Part shown: piece by piece, positions 34,826 to 43,300 of the stretch
Layout of the letters: every line of letters begins with the position of its first letter
Position numbering within the stretch: position 1 is the first letter of the stretch
DNA from: Arcicella sp038230735
GTDB taxonomy: Bacteria > Bacteroidota > Bacteroidia > Cytophagales > Spirosomataceae
Length of the DNA: 64,000 nucleotides
Direction of reading: 5' to 3'
NCBI GenBank assembly: GCA_038230735.1
Contig: JBBRMR010000011.1
Span: 29,026-93,025 of the forward strand
Program-made: the position numbers and the translations under genes
Notes under the pieces: generated by a model
The model's input: the letters and a program-made list of their open reading frames with translations, nothing else
Told to the model about the DNA's origin: nothing
Database searches by the model: none

Positions 34826-37800
34826 TCGGTAGGGGATTGACCACTACGCTCGTGGTTGCCGTTGCCGTACAAGTGCCTGATGAGGTGATTGTTACCGTGT
34901 AAACTCCCGCCATGCCAGCGGTTGCCGAGGCAATCGTGGGGTTTTGGGCGGTGGAAGCAAATCCACTTGGTCCCGCCCAGACTTGACTTGTGCCACCTGT
35001 CGATGAAGAGGTTAGATTTATGGTTCCTCCGACTAATACAGGCGAGTTACTACTTGCCGTTGCTCCTGTGGGTGGACTACAACTGGTTGGTACTGGATTA
35101 ACTACTACGTTTGTCGTTGCCGTCGCTATACAAGTCCCTGATCCTGTAATAGTTACCGTATAAACTCCCGCCATACCCGCCGTTGCCGAAGCAATCGTAG
35201 GGTTTTGAGCGGTTGAAGTAAACCCACTTGGTCCTCCCCAAACTTGACTTGTGCCACCTGTCGATGAAGAAGTTAGATTTATGGTTCCTCCGACTAATAC
35301 AGGCGAGTTACTACTTGCCGTTGCTCCTGTGGGTACTGCATTTACTATCGCCGAGGTAGTAGCCATTGCAGTACATCCCGCATTCGTTACAATCACTTGA
35401 TATGTTCCCGTGGCGGCGGTTGTGGCAGATGGGATTGTCGGATTTTGGTCAGTTGAACTGAATCCATTTACCCCCGTCCAAGCGAAAGTGCAATTAGAAA
35501 GTGCAATTTGACCTCTAATTTCACCCTCAGGGAAAGAAGAGCTATGAACATTTACGTAAAGCCCCCCCGAAGCTAATGCCGTTGCTTGGGGTGCTGTGAG
35601 GGTATAACTGTTTGAATAAGTTCCACTAACTACATTCGGGAATCCAGCAAAAGGAATAATCACTGGACCATTTACCCCTGCGACTGCATTGTGAATATGA
35701 CCCGCCACTGCCGCCGCCGACAAACCAGTAAATATAATATTCACACTTAATAAGTTCGTAACAGGGTCGAATGTTCCTGTTACGCTACCCGTTGCTGTGG
35801 AAGCATTGGGAGGTACTTCCGATGCTCCGCTCAAAGTAGCCGATATTGAACCCGTACAAGTAGCTGTTAGATTCAAAGGCGTTCCCGCACAAATGGGCGA
35901 ATTACTACTTGCCGTTGCCGTGGGTGTGGTGCAACTGGTTGGGACTGGATTGACGACCACATTTGTCGTTGCCGTTGCCGTACAAGTGCCTGATGAGGTG
36001 ATTGTTACAGTGTAAACTCCCGCCATGCCAGCGGTTGCCGAGGCAATCGTGGGGTTTTGGGCGGTGGATGCAAAACCACTCGGTCCCGCCCAGACTTGGC
36101 TCGTTCCACCCGTTGATGAAGAAGTTAAATTTATGGGACTACCAACCAATACGGGTGAATTACTACCAGCGGTTGCTCCCGTGGGTGGACTACAAACCGT
36201 TGGGGCAGCATTGACCACAACATTGGTTGTCCCCGTTGCCGTACAAGTGCCTGGCGAAGTAATGGTTACCGTATAAACGCCTGCCATGCCCGCTGTTGCC
36301 GAAGCAATGACTGGATTTTGAGCCGCCGAGGTAAAAGCACTTGGTCCTGCCCATGACTGACTCGTTCCACCCGTTGATGAAGACGTTAAATTTATGGGAC
36401 TTCCCTCCACTACTGGTGAATTACTACCCACTAAAATACCCGTTGGAGGACTTGGCACAGCATTTATGACTACATTCGCCGAAGTTGCTGACACACAAGT
36501 AGCACTCGAAACGGTAAAATTATACGTTGTACCTGCCGCAAGCCCAGTAATGGTCGTGCTTGCTCCTGACCCTGTAATACCACCTGGATTGATTGTCCAC
36601 GTGCCAGTGGTTGGTAAGCCACTCAACACAACGCTACCTGTAGGATTTACACAACTTGGTTGTGTAATCGTACCCACGATTGGGGCAGTGGTTGATACAA
36701 TGTTAAAAGTAGTAAGTGTTCGGCAAGTAGGGAAAGCAGAATTAGAGACGTAAAAATTAAAAGCCCCTGCCGTGGCAGTATTGGCAATGCCCGAACCCGC
36801 CACGCCAACGGGATTGAAAATATCGCCAGTAAATATAGAAGAACCTCCCGATGCCGCCGTAAACCAGCTATTAGTCCCCCCACCTGAGGTGCTGGCTTGT
36901 AACGTAAATGAACCCGTTTGACCCGTTGAGAAAGAACCCACTACTAACACGTAAGTACTCCCCGCCGTAAGCGTATGGGTCAGACTGGACAAAAAGCCAG
37001 GTCCACTATCATCATCTCCCCTTAAAAAATTAACTGCTGGCGTTGCGGGGGTAAATGATGTTTGGTAAAGTGTCAAATACGTATCATCCCCATCTGTTGG
37101 GATGAATGTTGCGGCAGTTGTTGCAAAAGTAACCGCTCCCGAACTTGGAGCAACGAAAGTAAAGGTTTTGAAAAATACAGCACTTGCAGAAGCAGTATAA
37201 ACAGTTACATTATTGCCCTGACCTCTGAAATAAGTAGTCCCAGATACCAAAGCACCATTTACGGTATTGGTGGTTGCTCCTGGCACAACCAAACCGTCTC
37301 CCACTGGCACAGTCGCATTTTGACAAACATTATAAGTGCCAACCGTGGGGGTTACTTTTGGATTAACGACCACATTTACCGCTTGTGGCACTGGAGTTCC
37401 ACCGCAAGCATCGGGGCTTATCGTAAAGAAATATTTGACCGTAACGGGGGCTGTTGTAGTGTTAATAAGCGTTTCGCTCACATTGGCACTGCTTGCACTT
37501 CCTGCCCCGTTACTGATACCCGCCACCACTGGACGAGTCCATGCAAAAGTAAAAGTACCAGCGGCTGCCGTAGTAGCGGTATAATTAAAAACATCGCCTG
37601 AGCAAACAGTAGCCGAAGTAGCAGAATTTAACGAAGGACCAGAAATTGGCGTATAATCTTCCGTAACAATTCGATCATTGCTCGATACTCCCGTTGAAGC
37701 CAAAGCTCCTAAGCCTCGGCGAGTAAATGCTCTGCTGATGGCACAACGGTAACGACCCCCAAAAAGCATTTGGTCGGCTTGCAAAATGGCATCCCGAGCT

Positions 37801-39647
37801 TGTACAAAACTGGGGCTACAAGGTTGTAAACGTAAACCTTCATTAACCAATTTAAGAGCCGCAACGTTTCCTTTATAATCAGCAAGGGCGGCGGGAACAT
37901 TATAAATATCATTGACAATTTGATTATCCTGCAAAATTATTTCCCAAGTCATATCCCAAAGCATGGTTGCCCAAATTGAGCCGATGCCGTGCGGTTGTGA
38001 AAAAACGCCTGTATTTCCAACGCCTGCGTAAGTAACGAGTGGATTTACAGTCGTTTTATCGTAAGAATAAGGGAAAGGGCGAATACCCGCTCCCGTGGTG
38101 GGTTGCCCCAAAACATAAGTCCCAATTCCCCGAGGAATATTGGCACTCGCCACCGTTGGTGTTAAGGCTGACCAGTTCGTAATGGTCATTAAGGCAATAT
38201 AATCACTCCAACCTTCACCCGCTTGTTCCGCATTTTGGAGACAGTTTACAACTGCAGGACCACCCGTGAGACGAATCGACCAGCCGTGTCCGTATTCGTG
38301 AGCAATCACCCCATTATCAAAATCAGAATCGGGTTGATAGGCGGGGGTTCCAGCATTACTAAAAATAAACATCTGCATCCGTGGATTGCCTCCATCAGCA
38401 GGTGTTGAAAAATTGGCATTATTAGTTCCACTGCCATCTTGGGCATCGGCAAAGACGAAATCGTTTCCTAAACCTCCACGAGCCAAATTACTTTTCTGGA
38501 AGTTACCACCTGGTTCGTCAAACCCGAATTTCCAAAGAACATCGTGCATCACATTGTTCCAATAATACATATTCGTAATGGCGGCATTTAGGTTTGCCGC
38601 CGCCGTTCCAGTAGCTTGGGTGTATGGAAAATTAAAATCCAAGGTTGCCGAACTCGGGCTTGCTCCAATCGTTGTTTCATTATCCGCCGCCAAATCCTCT
38701 TTTGCCCAGACGTTATTTCCACGGGTATTCGTAAAATCGGTTGTACCATCGTTATGCCATCCGTTAGTTGTGCCAGGACCCGTGCCAGCGAGAACGAATT
38801 TAGTATATGGACTGGTTACAACCGTTCTTGCACCAAAAGTTGGAGCTTCTAACGGATAGTCAAATACGTTGTAAGTATTGCCTAACAACGCCTTTGAATT
38901 AGTGGAAGTTGGCACTTTTTTGTCGATACAAATATGGGGTACTTTGTTATGTTCGGGTGTGCCAAAATTACAGTGAATAATGTCGTCAAACTCTTTCAAA
39001 ACTGCCCCTGAATTAGCATCTACGTGAACATTCCATTTGTTGTTTCCGTCTTTGGTCAGAAAATTAACATTCCAAGTAAGGGCTACTTTCAAAGAAACCT
39101 TGCCATTTTCAAGGGTTTCGTAAGGCAACCAGTAAAGTTTGACACTGATTGGTTCATCGGAAAGAATATTATCTCGATACGAAGCCTTCGAGATTGAACC
39201 ATCGGGCAAAGTAACCGCACTTATGGTCTGAATCTGTGCTTCTTTGCTGGACGTTAGGTTTTTGAATTGAGCCGCTTTGATAAGGGCATTCACGGGCGTA
39301 ACGCTTCGGTTTAGTGAAGCATTTGGTAATATATCCGCCAAAAACGGCACAAACGTATTAGCCACATATTTCACTTCGCCGTTCTGAAGCGTAAGGTTCA
39401 ACAAACCGTTATACACTTCAACTGACTGATAATTTTGGTTGAAATAAATGTGATACCAACCCGTTGTGGGCGACAAATAAGCACTTGATACCGACATATC
39501 GTTGATATCGGCGTTGCTCAGTCTTTGCTTAACTGCATTTTGAGTGAGATATGCCTTGGCGGTGGCAATTTCAGTTTGGGCATGAGCTCTAACAAATAAA
39601 ACAGAAAATAAGACTATCAATAATAGTCGAGAGGAGAGTTTTTTCAT
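33504..39647 (-). CDS. M36 fungalysin-type metalloprotease with Ig, CHRD and beta-helix domains
   Basis: 2047 residues, signal peptide to ...VRAHAQ. Propeptide/FTP region (about 25-230), M36 catalytic domain (about 250-660) with YWNNVMHDVLWKFGFDEPGG and the zinc motif HEYGHGWSIRL (near 450) followed by NAEQAGEGWSDYIAL (third ligand). Then PKD-like (670-760) and PPC-like (785-920) domains, an Ig-like domain, six or so near-identical Ig units (about 1076-1600: NSPVLVGGTINLTSSSTGGT), a CHRD domain inserted among them (about 1266-1386: ATLSGASEVPPNAST, AGHIHNA), a beta-helix (1610-1960) and the same C-terminal module as the 1576-residue protein. Likely secreted and surface-active. Catalytic residues look intact. 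Confidence 0.9.
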   Translation of the reverse strand: MKKLSSRLLLIVLFSVLFVRAHAQTEIATAKAYLTQNAVKQRLSNADINDMSVSSAYLSPTTGWYHIYFNQNYQSVEVYNGLLNLTLQNGEVKYVANTFVPFLADILPNASLNRSVTPVNALIKAAQFKNLTSSKEAQIQTISAVTLPDGSISKASYRDNILSDEPISVKLYWLPYETLENGKVSLKVALTWNVNFLTKDGNNKWNVHVDANSGAVLKEFDDIIHCNFGTPEHNKVPHICIDKKVPTSTNSKALLGNTYNVFDYPLEAPTFGARTVVTSPYTKFVLAGTGPGTTNGWHNDGTTDFTNTRGNNVWAKEDLAADNETTIGASPSSATLDFNFPYTQATGTAAANLNAAITNMYYWNNVMHDVLWKFGFDEPGGNFQKSNLARGGLGNDFVFADAQDGSGTNNANFSTPADGGNPRMQMFIFSNAGTPAYQPDSDFDNGVIAHEYGHGWSIRLTGGPAVVNCLQNAEQAGEGWSDYIALMTITNWSALTPTVASANIPRGIGTYVLGQPTTGAGIRPFPYSYDKTTVNPLVTYAGVGNTGVFSQPHGIGSIWATMLWDMTWEIILQDNQIVNDIYNVPAALADYKGNVAALKLVNEGLRLQPCSPSFVQARDAILQADQMLFGGRYRCAISRAFTRRGLGALASTGVSSNDRIVTEDYTPISGPSLNSATSATVCSGDVFNYTATTAAAGTFTFAWTRPVVAGISNGAGSASSANVSETLINTTTAPVTVKYFFTISPDACGGTPVPQAVNVVVNPKVTPTVGTYNVCQNATVPVGDGLVVPGATTNTVNGALVSGTTYFRGQGNNVTVYTASASAVFFKTFTFVAPSSGAVTFATTAATFIPTDGDDTYLTLYQTSFTPATPAVNFLRGDDDSGPGFLSSLTHTLTAGSTYVLVVGSFSTGQTGSFTLQASTSGGGTNSWFTAASGGSSIFTGDIFNPVGVAGSGIANTATAGAFNFYVSNSAFPTCRTLTTFNIVSTTAPIVGTITQPSCVNPTGSVVLSGLPTTGTWTINPGGITGSGASTTITGLAAGTTYNFTVSSATCVSATSANVVINAVPSPPTGILVGSNSPVVEGSPINLTSSSTGGTSQSWAGPSAFTSAAQNPVIASATAGMAGVYTVTITSPGTCTATGTTNVVVNAAPTVCSPPTGATAGSNSPVLVGSPINLTSSSTGGTSQVWAGPSGFASTAQNPTIASATAGMAGVYTVTITSSGTCTATATTNVVVNPVPTSCTTPTATASSNSPICAGTPLNLTATCTGSISATLSGASEVPPNASTATGSVTGTFDPVTNLLSVNIIFTGLSAAAVAGHIHNAVAGVNGPVIIPFAGFPNVVSGTYSNSYTLTAPQATALASGGLYVNVHSSSFPEGEIRGQIALSNCTFAWTGVNGFSSTDQNPTIPSATTAATGTYQVIVTNAGCTAMATTSAIVNAVPTGATASSNSPVLVGGTINLTSSSTGGTSQVWGGPSGFTSTAQNPTIASATAGMAGVYTVTITGSGTCIATATTNVVVNPVPTSCSPPTGATASSNSPVLVGGTINLTSSSTGGTSQVWAGPSGFASTAQNPTIASATAGMAGVYTVTITSSGTCTATATTSVVVNPLPTNTVVFVNIANAAAPTQNGTSWATAFGNLQTALAAGPVNAEIWVAQGIYKPTMTIDKTISFNIPSGAMLFGGFVGTEVTQNQRNFNTNPTILSGEIGSVSTVSDNSYHVVTFIGVSNTTILDGFTVMAGNANLSSDRTRPLPPPAGLPLSINDGGGIGLDNASSPMIMNCKIISNDGIFGGGLYATNGSNPTIMNCIFSNNQATFGGGAYHLGSNPMYKNVLISGNKATGGAMYNNQSNPMISNVTIAGNGGSNGAIFNSTSTPVVKNCIIFGNITPFNDTQSVVTYSIIEGGYPGVGNLNLNPQFVNMTPSGLAPTLAGDNRVINTSPAIDAGDNGTISLTDKDLVGNLRRFNGGIVDMGAYEFQGSRVGGTIISITSGNWETNSTWDIGRKPLAGDMVIINNNHIVTVNQDGVLKNIEIRQNAKVTYSIAGVKLQTGF
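34840..36440 (-). repeat. internal Ig-like repeats of the M36 protein
   Basis: Units of about 240 bp repeat several times (near 34860, 35105, 35935 and 36200), each encoding the pattern NSPVLVG...INLTSSSTGGTSQVW and GMAGVYTVTITSSGTC. The 34860 and 35935 copies are almost identical over more than 100 bases. They are interrupted by the CHRD segment (about 35490-35850). Confidence 0.85.
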
Positions 39648-39991
39648 GGGTTTTATTGGTAAAAGGGATTCAAGGGAGGCATTTTAACAACACACAAAAA
39701 TATTTTGTGAAACGAAATTTACTCTTTTATATCTTATTGACAGCCAAATAGTTAATAAATATTTACAAATATTTATTTTATGGTTTTTGAAACGATAAAG
39801 TCTCCCGAAAATTACTAAGAATTTTGATGAAACTTAAACTTTTAGGGTATGTAAATAATATAATTGGCATTTATGGGAGAAGGTGAAAGGGTCAAACTAA
39901 TCGGGGACACCCAGTCATATTGAGCAATATTGGGCTACCCATAAGATTTCGCTAATCATTGTACAGAAAATAGGTGTTTCACAAGCTATAA
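39648..39991. other. 344-bp intergenic region
   Basis: Left part is AT-rich upstream DNA of the M36 gene, with TATTTTTG on the minus strand (39695-39702), a full -7 box but no well-spaced -33. The right part (39840-39970) is less AT-rich and contains a partly palindromic ATATTGAGCAATAT (about 39917-39930). A 16-codon ATG frame near 39870 has no support. No RNA gene recognised. Confidence 0.35.
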
Positions 39992-40504
39992 TTAACCATT
40001 CAGAACTACTTCATCAATCTTCTTTTCGAGGTAAGAATTAAAAAATCTCATACTTACCCAGTAAATAATAGGAACAGCGATGAATGAAAGTACAAGTGAA
40101 CCTTGTATTTGTTCGGGACAGAAAAATAAGCCTATTCCCAACAATATTTCAACCAAAACTACCCATCCCCAATGAATCCCTAATTTTAGTGTTTGAGCAA
40201 ATTCTTTGGTCAAATAATAATAATCGTTAGTTGAATTATTAATGTATCCAATTACGTATTTGTCCAATACAATCAGTGAAACTTCTTGCCCAATCGTTGC
40301 CCGAATTCTACAGTATGAAACCGTAAAGAAGTATTCTTCTCCCGTGCGGGTAGTTCTGAAAGCAATGTCGTGTTTGGGCGTGTAATTAAAGTAACTGGAA
40401 GAAGCAAAAGGATTTCTTTCGCTATATTTATCAGAATGGGTAATGGTGGCAGGGTAATAGCCAATAGTGTAGGTCTTATTATTAATTTCGATAGAATTGT
40501 TCAT
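39992..40504 (-). CDS. DUF3592-like membrane protein
   Basis: 170 residues. A soluble N-terminal part (YPATITHSDKYSERNPF...FNYTPKHDIAFRTTRTGEEYFF, YVIGYINN) followed by two TM helices (WGWVVLVEILLGIGLFF and LVLSFIAVPIIYWVSM) and a short charged tail. The beta-rich front with conversion-like YV.G..N resembles DUF3592 proteins, but the match is only suggestive. It follows sppA on the same strand across a strong inverted repeat. Function unknown. Confidence 0.6.
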   Translation of the reverse strand: MNNSIEINNKTYTIGYYPATITHSDKYSERNPFASSSYFNYTPKHDIAFRTTRTGEEYFFTVSYCRIRATIGQEVSLIVLDKYVIGYINNSTNDYYYLTKEFAQTLKLGIHWGWVVLVEILLGIGLFFCPEQIQGSLVLSFIAVPIIYWVSMRFFNSYLEKKIDEVVLNG

Positions 40505-40529
40505 AGTAAAACGAGGTTAAAATTTATAG

Positions 40530-40577
40530 AACTTCCCGAAAGTAAAAAACCCGCAATGGATATTGTTTCGGGAAGTT
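40530..40577 (-). terminator. inverted repeat downstream of sppA
   Basis: AACTTCCCGAAA (40530-40541) and TTTCGGGAAGTT (40566-40577) are perfect 12-bp inverted copies with a 24-nt loop that contains a T-run on the minus strand. It could reduce read-through from sppA into the membrane-protein gene. Confidence 0.5.
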
Positions 40578-40595
40578 GAATTGCTAAGATTCTCA

Positions 40596-40630
40596 CACCT
40601 CATGGCTCAGACCTCAAAGCTAAAACCTTA
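40596..40630. repeat. heptanucleotide array at sppA 3' end
   Basis: 7-mers ending CT in phase: CACACCT, CATGGCT, CAGACCT, CAAAGCT, from about 40597. The last unit runs up to the sppA stop. Confidence 0.7.
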
Positions 40631-42412
40631 CTTAAAATCAATCACCTCGGGCATCAACATCATTACGCCTTCACGAGCTTTCAAATTCTTAATTTGCTTC
40701 ATATAGGGAGCTAAATCTCCAAATTGTGCCTGCATCATTTTGGCTTCGGCTTCGTCGGTTTTCCTATCCATAAACTCTTCGATGAATGATTTTGGTTGTG
40801 GATAAAACTTGGTTCTATAGTCTCCATCTTTCAATTTAGCCTTTTTTGCGGCAATTTTTACGGCATCCTCCAAACCGCCCAATACGTCCACCAAACCATT
40901 TTGCTTCGCTTCCAAGCCCGACCAAACTCGTCCGCCTGCCAGAGATTTTAATCTATCAATATTCATCTTACGACCTTTGGCGGCTTTGGCAGTAAAATTT
41001 TCATAACCGTTTTCAATGCTACTCTGAAACCACTTTTTCTCATAATCATCCAATTCCCGAGTAACCGATGGAAAGTCTGAGTGGGCGTTGGTATTCACAC
41101 GGTCGTTGGTTACGCCTAATTTATTTTTCAAGAAATTCTCAAAGTTAAAAAACTGAGCAAATATCCCGATTGAACCCGTGATTGTAGTGGGTTGAGCCAC
41201 GATGGTATCTGCCGCCATTGCCATATAATATCCGCCAGAAGCCGCATAATCAGCCATTGAAGCAATAACGGGTTTCACTTTTTTGGTTAATTCAATTTCA
41301 CGCCACATCACATCCGAAGCCAATGCTGAACCACCTGGGCTGTCAATTCTCAACACAATTGCCTTCACTTTTTTGTCTTCACGAGCCTTTTTCAATTCCG
41401 CAATCCAGTCGTCCGAACCGATATTTCCATTGTCTGCTTTCGCCCCTACGATTGTTCCTTCGCCCACGATAACGGCAATTCTGTTGGCAGCATCATTGTA
41501 AGGAATGGCAGACTCGGCTTTCATGAATTTTGTTAGACTGATATATTCAATTTTATCATCCGCATCTCTTTTCAAAGATTTTCTGATTTGGCTTTCAAAT
41601 TCATCATAATAACCCACATTGGTAATCATTTTGTTTGCCAAGGCACTGTTTGGTTTCGATGCCCCTAATTCATTCGCAACTTTCTTTAAATCAGCCACTT
41701 GTAGTCCTCTTGACTGAGCAATTTGTCCCATGATATGGTCGTTTAATGAACCTAACAATGAAGTATATTGCAACTTATTAGCGTCACTCATGTTCTCACG
41801 CAAGAGCGGTTCAACGGCTGATTTGAACTCACCTACCCGAAAGATTACGGGTTTGATATCTAATTTGTCCAAAGCCCCTTTATAAAAACTAACTTCGGCA
41901 CTGATACCGTTGAAGTCCATTCCACCCGCTGGATTGAGATAAATTTTATCCGAAAGTGAAGTTAAATAATAGCCTTTTTCCGAAAATAATTCCCCGTAAC
42001 TATAAATAAATTTACCCGATTTTTTGAATTCTAAAAGGGCGTTGCGAATTTCTTCCAACTGAGCATAACCCGCTTGTGGATAATTGGCAAGCAGATAAAT
42101 GCCTTTGATGTGTTTGTCGGCGGCAGCACGTTTCAATCCCTCACGAATTTGAACCATTCCAGCCTTATCAGCATCACCAGCAAAAGGTCCACCAAGACTT
42201 TTGAAAGGATTTGAATCGTCAGAAGCATTCTCAACAATGGAACGATTGAGGTCTAATTTTAAGACCGTGTTGTCTTTTAAGGAAACATTATCGCCCGAAC
42301 CTGCACTTGAACCAACGGCAGCCCCAATTCCGATGAGAATTAAAACACTGACAAGTGTGAATAAAAACAACCCTATAATGGTTGCCAATACATATTTCAA
42401 AAATTGTAACAT
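40628..42412 (-). CDS. sppA: signal peptide peptidase SppA, 67-kDa type
   Basis: 594 residues, the long double-domain form. N-terminal TM anchor (LKYVLATIIGLFLFTLVSVLILI). The catalytic Lys lies in GEFKSAVEPLLREN (near 200) in the N-terminal half and the Ser in RIDSPGGSALASDVMW (near 360) in the C-terminal half, the arrangement of E. coli SppA; GYYMAMAADTIVAQPTTITGSIGIF is also typical. Degrades signal peptides remaining in the membrane after secretion. Lies 198 bp downstream of DUF4833's strand-mate on the minus strand, separated by heptad arrays. Confidence 0.95.
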   Translation of the reverse strand: MLQFLKYVLATIIGLFLFTLVSVLILIGIGAAVGSSAGSGDNVSLKDNTVLKLDLNRSIVENASDDSNPFKSLGGPFAGDADKAGMVQIREGLKRAAADKHIKGIYLLANYPQAGYAQLEEIRNALLEFKKSGKFIYSYGELFSEKGYYLTSLSDKIYLNPAGGMDFNGISAEVSFYKGALDKLDIKPVIFRVGEFKSAVEPLLRENMSDANKLQYTSLLGSLNDHIMGQIAQSRGLQVADLKKVANELGASKPNSALANKMITNVGYYDEFESQIRKSLKRDADDKIEYISLTKFMKAESAIPYNDAANRIAVIVGEGTIVGAKADNGNIGSDDWIAELKKAREDKKVKAIVLRIDSPGGSALASDVMWREIELTKKVKPVIASMADYAASGGYYMAMAADTIVAQPTTITGSIGIFAQFFNFENFLKNKLGVTNDRVNTNAHSDFPSVTRELDDYEKKWFQSSIENGYENFTAKAAKGRKMNIDRLKSLAGGRVWSGLEAKQNGLVDVLGGLEDAVKIAAKKAKLKDGDYRTKFYPQPKSFIEEFMDRKTDEAEAKMMQAQFGDLAPYMKQIKNLKAREGVMMLMPEVIDFK

Positions 42413-42432
42413 ATTATTTTATCGTTTTGGTT

Positions 42433-42537
42433 TTGTAAAGCTGTAAGGTTTGAGCAGTAAGATATTGATAGGTAAATAACGAAGCATAAAAATTCATTAC
42501 TCACTCCTCATTACTCACTCCTCGTACCTCTACACAA
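42433..42537. repeat. inverted heptanucleotide arrays upstream of sppA
   Basis: Left array of TAAGG/TGAGC-type 7-mers (about 42436-42470) and right array of ATTACTC/ACTCCTC alternating exactly (about 42495-42530). The right units are the reverse complement style of the left, as in the other paired loci. Confidence 0.8.
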
Positions 42538-42610
42538 CTCAAAAATAAATTATTCAGTTTTGAAAAATGTTAATATGTGTTCAAAGGAATATGAAGTGGA
42601 TAGGAGGTTT

Positions 42611-43171
42611 TTAGGGCTTAAATTTTTCGTAAACTTCTTTGTCAGTAACAGCATCACGCCCCCAAAGTTCAACGTAAATGACCGATGGCATCATACCACT
42701 TTCATCTACTTTCACGAAGATTCTTTTCAAAACCTGCATTTTGCCATTGATGGGAAACAAGGCAATGGGTTGTCCCTTGACATTCATTTTTACCACAAAT
42801 TTTCTTTTACGATAGGCTAAAAAATGCCCGTCATAACTACCTATTTCCCCTGCGGTTGCCTTCGTGTGTAAGCCATACGCTAATGTACGTTGTATGCCCG
42901 TAAGTTCTTGTTTTTTACCGCCTTCGGTATAACGAATCCAGTAGGTGTGCACAGGATTTTTAGGGTCTAATTTTTTATCAGCACCCACATTGGCATCATA
43001 CAAAATAGTATTAATATTTGAACTGCGTTGGACATAAAATAACCTAATATCAGAGTCGGCGGGCGTTGGAAATTGCTCGACAGTAGCGGGTGGAATGGGC
43101 TTTGTTTTCTGAGCTAAACTATTGAAAGTAAATAACGTAACCAGAAAAAATAGTGGTTTCAAAAATTGCAT
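42611..43171 (-). CDS. DUF4833-domain exported protein
   Basis: 186 residues with signal peptide (to ...NSLAQ). The core LFYVQRSSNINTILYDANVG and HTYWIRYTEGGKKQELTGIQRTLAYGL matches DUF4833, seen mostly in Bacteroidota envelope proteins. All-beta, no obvious active site. Followed on the minus strand by heptad arrays and sppA, and preceded by a perfect palindrome. Role unknown. Confidence 0.8.
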   Translation of the reverse strand: MQFLKPLFFLVTLFTFNSLAQKTKPIPPATVEQFPTPADSDIRLFYVQRSSNINTILYDANVGADKKLDPKNPVHTYWIRYTEGGKKQELTGIQRTLAYGLHTKATAGEIGSYDGHFLAYRKRKFVVKMNVKGQPIALFPINGKMQVLKRIFVKVDESGMMPSVIYVELWGRDAVTDKEVYEKFKP

Positions 43172-43204
43172 ATTATGGTCTTAATCTTTTTGAATTTTAT
43201 AAAT

Positions 43205-43239
43205 GAGATTTGACAACTTTTTAAAAGTTGTCAAATCTC
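43205..43239. repeat. perfect 17-bp palindromic hairpin
   Basis: GAGATTTGACAACTTTT (43205-43221) and AAAAGTTGTCAAATCTC (43223-43239) are perfect inverted copies separated by one base. A fragment TGACAACTT recurs at 43271-43279. Likely a dispersed palindromic repeat; it also sits between the amidase stop and the DUF4833 start and could act as a terminator. Confidence 0.85.
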
Positions 43240-43300
43240 AAATCTTGGCAATATTACTTCAAAATATGTTCTGACAACTTATATCGCACTCCATAATTGT

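Noticed and set aside
34840..36440. Regularly spaced repeats that could look like CRISPR
   Set aside because: Units are ~240 bp, in frame and encode Ig-like domains; no 24-40 bp repeats with unique spacers and no cas genes.
39868..39920. Short ATG frame of 16 codons in the 39.6-40.0 kb spacer
   Set aside because: No repeated codon, promoter or conserved peptide pattern; looks like chance.
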